This document shows positions 6,015 through 7,455 of a stretch of DNA of 7,455 nt, piece by piece. The translations under genes and the position numbers were made by a program. The notes below the pieces were generated by a model. That model was given only the letters and a program-made list of their open reading frames with translations. It searched no databases and had not been told where the DNA came from. The DNA comes from Synergistales bacterium (GTDB taxonomy: Bacteria; Synergistota; Synergistia; Synergistales; Aminobacteriaceae), in the NCBI GenBank assembly GCA_025997955.1, contig BNVH01000116.1, positions 1 through 7,455 on the forward strand. The letters run 5' to 3'. Position 1 is the stretch's first letter; every line of letters begins with the position of its first letter.

Positions 6015-7147
6015 AGCGCTTTATAAGCCCGGCGGCGCTCTTGATTTTGATTTTCCTGAGCTTTATAGAGCCCTCCGCTATTTCTTTGCCTGAATCCGAC
6101 GCGGCGTCCGCGCCGCCTTGGTCTAAGCCTGAATGGTTCGACTCGGAGGCCCCGACCGTGTCGTTGCGGGTTCTCGATTCGTCCCCTAAGCAAACTCTTT
6201 CGTGGATATGGAACGCCCCGTTGAACTTCGCCATAACGGGACGCCTTGCCGGCACGCTTACATGGAAGACGCCCGAAAAGGACTTCACTCTGGCCAAAAC
6301 GACAGGTGAGACGACTTTGGATATAAACGGCAACGATATGTCGTTCAAGCGCGCACTTGGGGAACGTCCCTTCGCGTCGCTGTCGGGCGTCCTTTTTCCG
6401 ATGAGCGGCGAGTACGAGCTTTCCTTGACCGGGAGTGGGGACGTGACCTTTCGCGCGGACGGAGGGAGATGGGGATGGCTCGGCGCGGATCAGAGAGGGC
6501 GCGATGTGGCGAGCCTCTTTGTCAGAGGCGTGCGCGTCTCGCTCATAGTCGGTCTGTCCGCTACTCTTATAGCGACGCTCCTCGGCACGTCGCTCGGCCT
6601 TCTTTCTGGCTACGCAGGGGGCGTTCTCGACTCTCTTATAATGAGGACTGTTGATGTCTTGCTGTCTATCCCGACGCTCCCCATTTTGATGGTGATGGCG
6701 GGGATTTTGGGCAAAAGTCTACTAACGCTTGTCCTGATACTGTCGCTTTTTTCATGGATGGGGACCGCGAGGATGGTGCGGGCTGTCGCTATGTCATTGA
6801 GGGACGCGCCCTGGGTTGAGAACCTGCGCGCGCTTGGCGCGAAGAGAATCTATATCGTTTTCAGACACCTTCTGCCGGAGGCCATGCCGTTGCTTTTGGC
6901 CAATATCGCCCTTGGCGTGCCGGGGGTAATATTGGCGGAGGCGGGGCTGTCGTTTTTGGGGCTTTCCGACCCGCGCCTTCCGTCATGGGGGCGTATGCTC
7001 CACGAGGCCCACACATACGGCGCGTTCACTAAGGGCGCGTGGTGGATGATCTTGCCGCCGGGTCTTGGGATAGCCGCGGTCTGCCTTATCTTTATGGATA
7101 TAGGCCGCAGATTGGAAGAGATGTCCGACCCGAGGCTGAAAAGTTAG
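6011..7147 (+). CDS. DppC/OppC-like ABC transporter permease with a large beta-rich extracytoplasmic insertion
   Basis: This 378-residue second permease starts at GTG, overlapping the previous stop by four bases (GTGA), which indicates translational coupling. TM1 is at about 8-22 and almost no cytoplasmic segment precedes it. Residues 36-152 are a polar, Trp/Thr/Gly-rich segment with alternating hydrophobic residues (for example Y-E-L-S-L-T and D-V-T-F-R-A), probably beta strands outside the membrane. The normal DppC core then begins at G-W-L-G-A-D-Q-R-G-R-D-V (155-166), a G-T-D-x-x-G-R-D variant. It continues with TM2 (176-197), S-G-Y-A-G-G and an EAA-type loop (E270...L-G-A...H-L-L-P). The usual SFLGLSDPRLPSWG motif is at 314-327 and the end is M-S-D-P-R-L. 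Usual DppC proteins are about 280-310 residues, so the insertion explains the length. It may dock the permuted binding protein. Confidence 0.93.
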   Translation: MKRFISPAALLILIFLSFIEPSAISLPESDAASAPPWSKPEWFDSEAPTVSLRVLDSSPKQTLSWIWNAPLNFAITGRLAGTLTWKTPEKDFTLAKTTGETTLDINGNDMSFKRALGERPFASLSGVLFPMSGEYELSLTGSGDVTFRADGGRWGWLGADQRGRDVASLFVRGVRVSLIVGLSATLIATLLGTSLGLLSGYAGGVLDSLIMRTVDVLLSIPTLPILMVMAGILGKSLLTLVLILSLFSWMGTARMVRAVAMSLRDAPWVENLRALGAKRIYIVFRHLLPEAMPLLLANIALGVPGVILAEAGLSFLGLSDPRLPSWGRMLHEAHTYGAFTKGAWWMILPPGLGIAAVCLIFMDIGRRLEEMSDPRLKS

Positions 7148-7150
7148 AAA

Positions 7151-7156
7151 GAGGTG
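7151..7156 (+). promoter_or_regulatory. Ribosome binding site of the next operon gene
   Basis: GAGGTG starts 3 bases after the DppC-like stop codon and lies 6 bases before a GTG at 7163, followed by TCC-ATT-TTG (M-S-I-L). This is how a DppD-type ATPase gene often starts in such operons, but the sequence after it does not continue as an ATPase. Confidence 0.5.
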
Positions 7157-7162
7157 AGGGGA

Positions 7163-7384
7163 GTGTCCATTTTGGGTGGATTGAGGGCAGCGTGGATAAA
7201 TTTGCTGGGGAATCACCGTTATTTACTCAAACGACTGTTGATAGAGTATCCTTTTCGCTATTGGCGCTCAATAATAATTTTCGACGGTGTTCTAATGTTT
7301 TTGGGATTGGTGATGTTGCTGATATTATCCAATGTCAACAACTTAAGCATCAAGAACAAACCTTTCTGTTGTGGTGGTATTTAG
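7163..7384 (+). CDS. Unidentified 73-residue ORF with one hydrophobic segment, possibly the broken start of an ATPase gene
   Basis: From the GTG at 7163 (a GTG at 7154 is also in frame) this frame encodes 73 residues: M-S-I-L, a basic stretch (R-Y-L-L-K-R-L-L, F-R-Y-W-R-S), one hydrophobic segment (about residues 34-56), then a Cys-containing end before TAG at 7382. I do not recognise it. Its position and ribosome binding site fit the next operon gene, where a DppD-type ATPase is expected, yet no Walker A motif or other ATPase sequence appears. It may be a real small membrane protein, or the first few codons of an ATPase gene joined to inserted DNA. A different frame (7192-7455, GTG start possible) is also open to the window edge, so the coding frame here is uncertain. 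Confidence 0.25.
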   Translation: MSILGGLRAAWINLLGNHRYLLKRLLIEYPFRYWRSIIIFDGVLMFLGLVMLLILSNVNNLSIKNKPFCCGGI

Positions 7385-7455
7385 TCTGTCGTGGATTGGC
7401 CGGTCTGTCGACAGATCGATTGGAGCGTACAGGCGTTACCGCTCTTTTGATTTCC
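7178..7455. other. AT-richer unassigned segment at the window end
   Basis: From about 7178 to the edge the sequence becomes visibly AT-richer and loses the GC-rich third positions of the transporter genes. Two overlapping plus-strand frames are long: the 73-residue ORF ending at 7384, and an open frame of 88 codons (7192 to the edge) containing F-G-I-G-D-V-A-D-I-I and L-L-W-W-Y-L-V-C-R-G-L-A-G-L. Neither matches a family I know. Inserted mobile DNA is a reasonable guess, but no terminal inverted repeat or transposase motif can be shown within the window. Confidence 0.35.

Noticed and set aside
5758..6348. 196-codon minus-strand ORF across the permease junction
   Set aside because: It is antisense to two well-supported permease genes, is very rich in Arg/Pro/Ser, and shows no family motif.

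Overview
The window looks like part of a chromosome from an anaerobic, didermic, amino-acid- and peptide-using bacterium. Synergistota is my best guess. The coding is GC-rich but uses ATA (Ile) and AGG (Arg) freely. There is a clostridial-type rubredoxin, a Cys/Met-metabolism PLP enzyme, an orphan LivK-type binding protein with a cleavable non-lipoprotein signal peptide, and a peptide/nickel-type ABC transporter. The phylum call is inference from gene content, not a marker-gene result.

Layout. Bases 1-290 (+) are the 3' end of a probable Rpn-family (PD-(D/E)XK) nuclease/transposase gene with a tandem repeat coding for K/R-A/I-E-G. It converges on a minus-strand block made of three units. From upstream to downstream on that strand these are a cystathionine gamma-synthase/methionine gamma-lyase family enzyme (1994-3220), a 52-residue rubredoxin (1744-1902), and a LivK-type periplasmic binding protein (387-1574). 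Rubredoxin has its own promoter and a strong terminator. The LivK-type gene has a perfect-consensus sigma-70 promoter and an 18-bp tandem duplication over its ribosome binding site and start codon. Divergent from the PLP enzyme, across a 127-bp intergenic region with a perfect inverted repeat, is a plus-strand ABC operon: a family-5 solute-binding protein (3348-5045), a DppB/OppB-like permease (5052-6014) and a DppC/OppC-like permease (6011-7147). No ATPase is visible. The last ~300 bases start with a good ribosome binding site and a GTG-Ser-Ile-Leu start, then change to AT-richer sequence that I cannot identify.

Main discovery. The family-5 binding protein appears circularly permuted. After the signal peptide it begins with what is normally the C-terminal part of the family (about residues 37-355). 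A short Gly/Ala linker then leads into what is normally the N-terminal part (about 361-560), and the protein stops at the conserved R-N-P-F-Y segment that normally sits mid-protein. Together the two parts make about one complete family-5 fold with no obvious duplication or loss. The partner DppC-like permease carries a ~115-residue beta-rich extracytoplasmic insertion between TM1 and TM2, so the transporter may have an altered docking arrangement.
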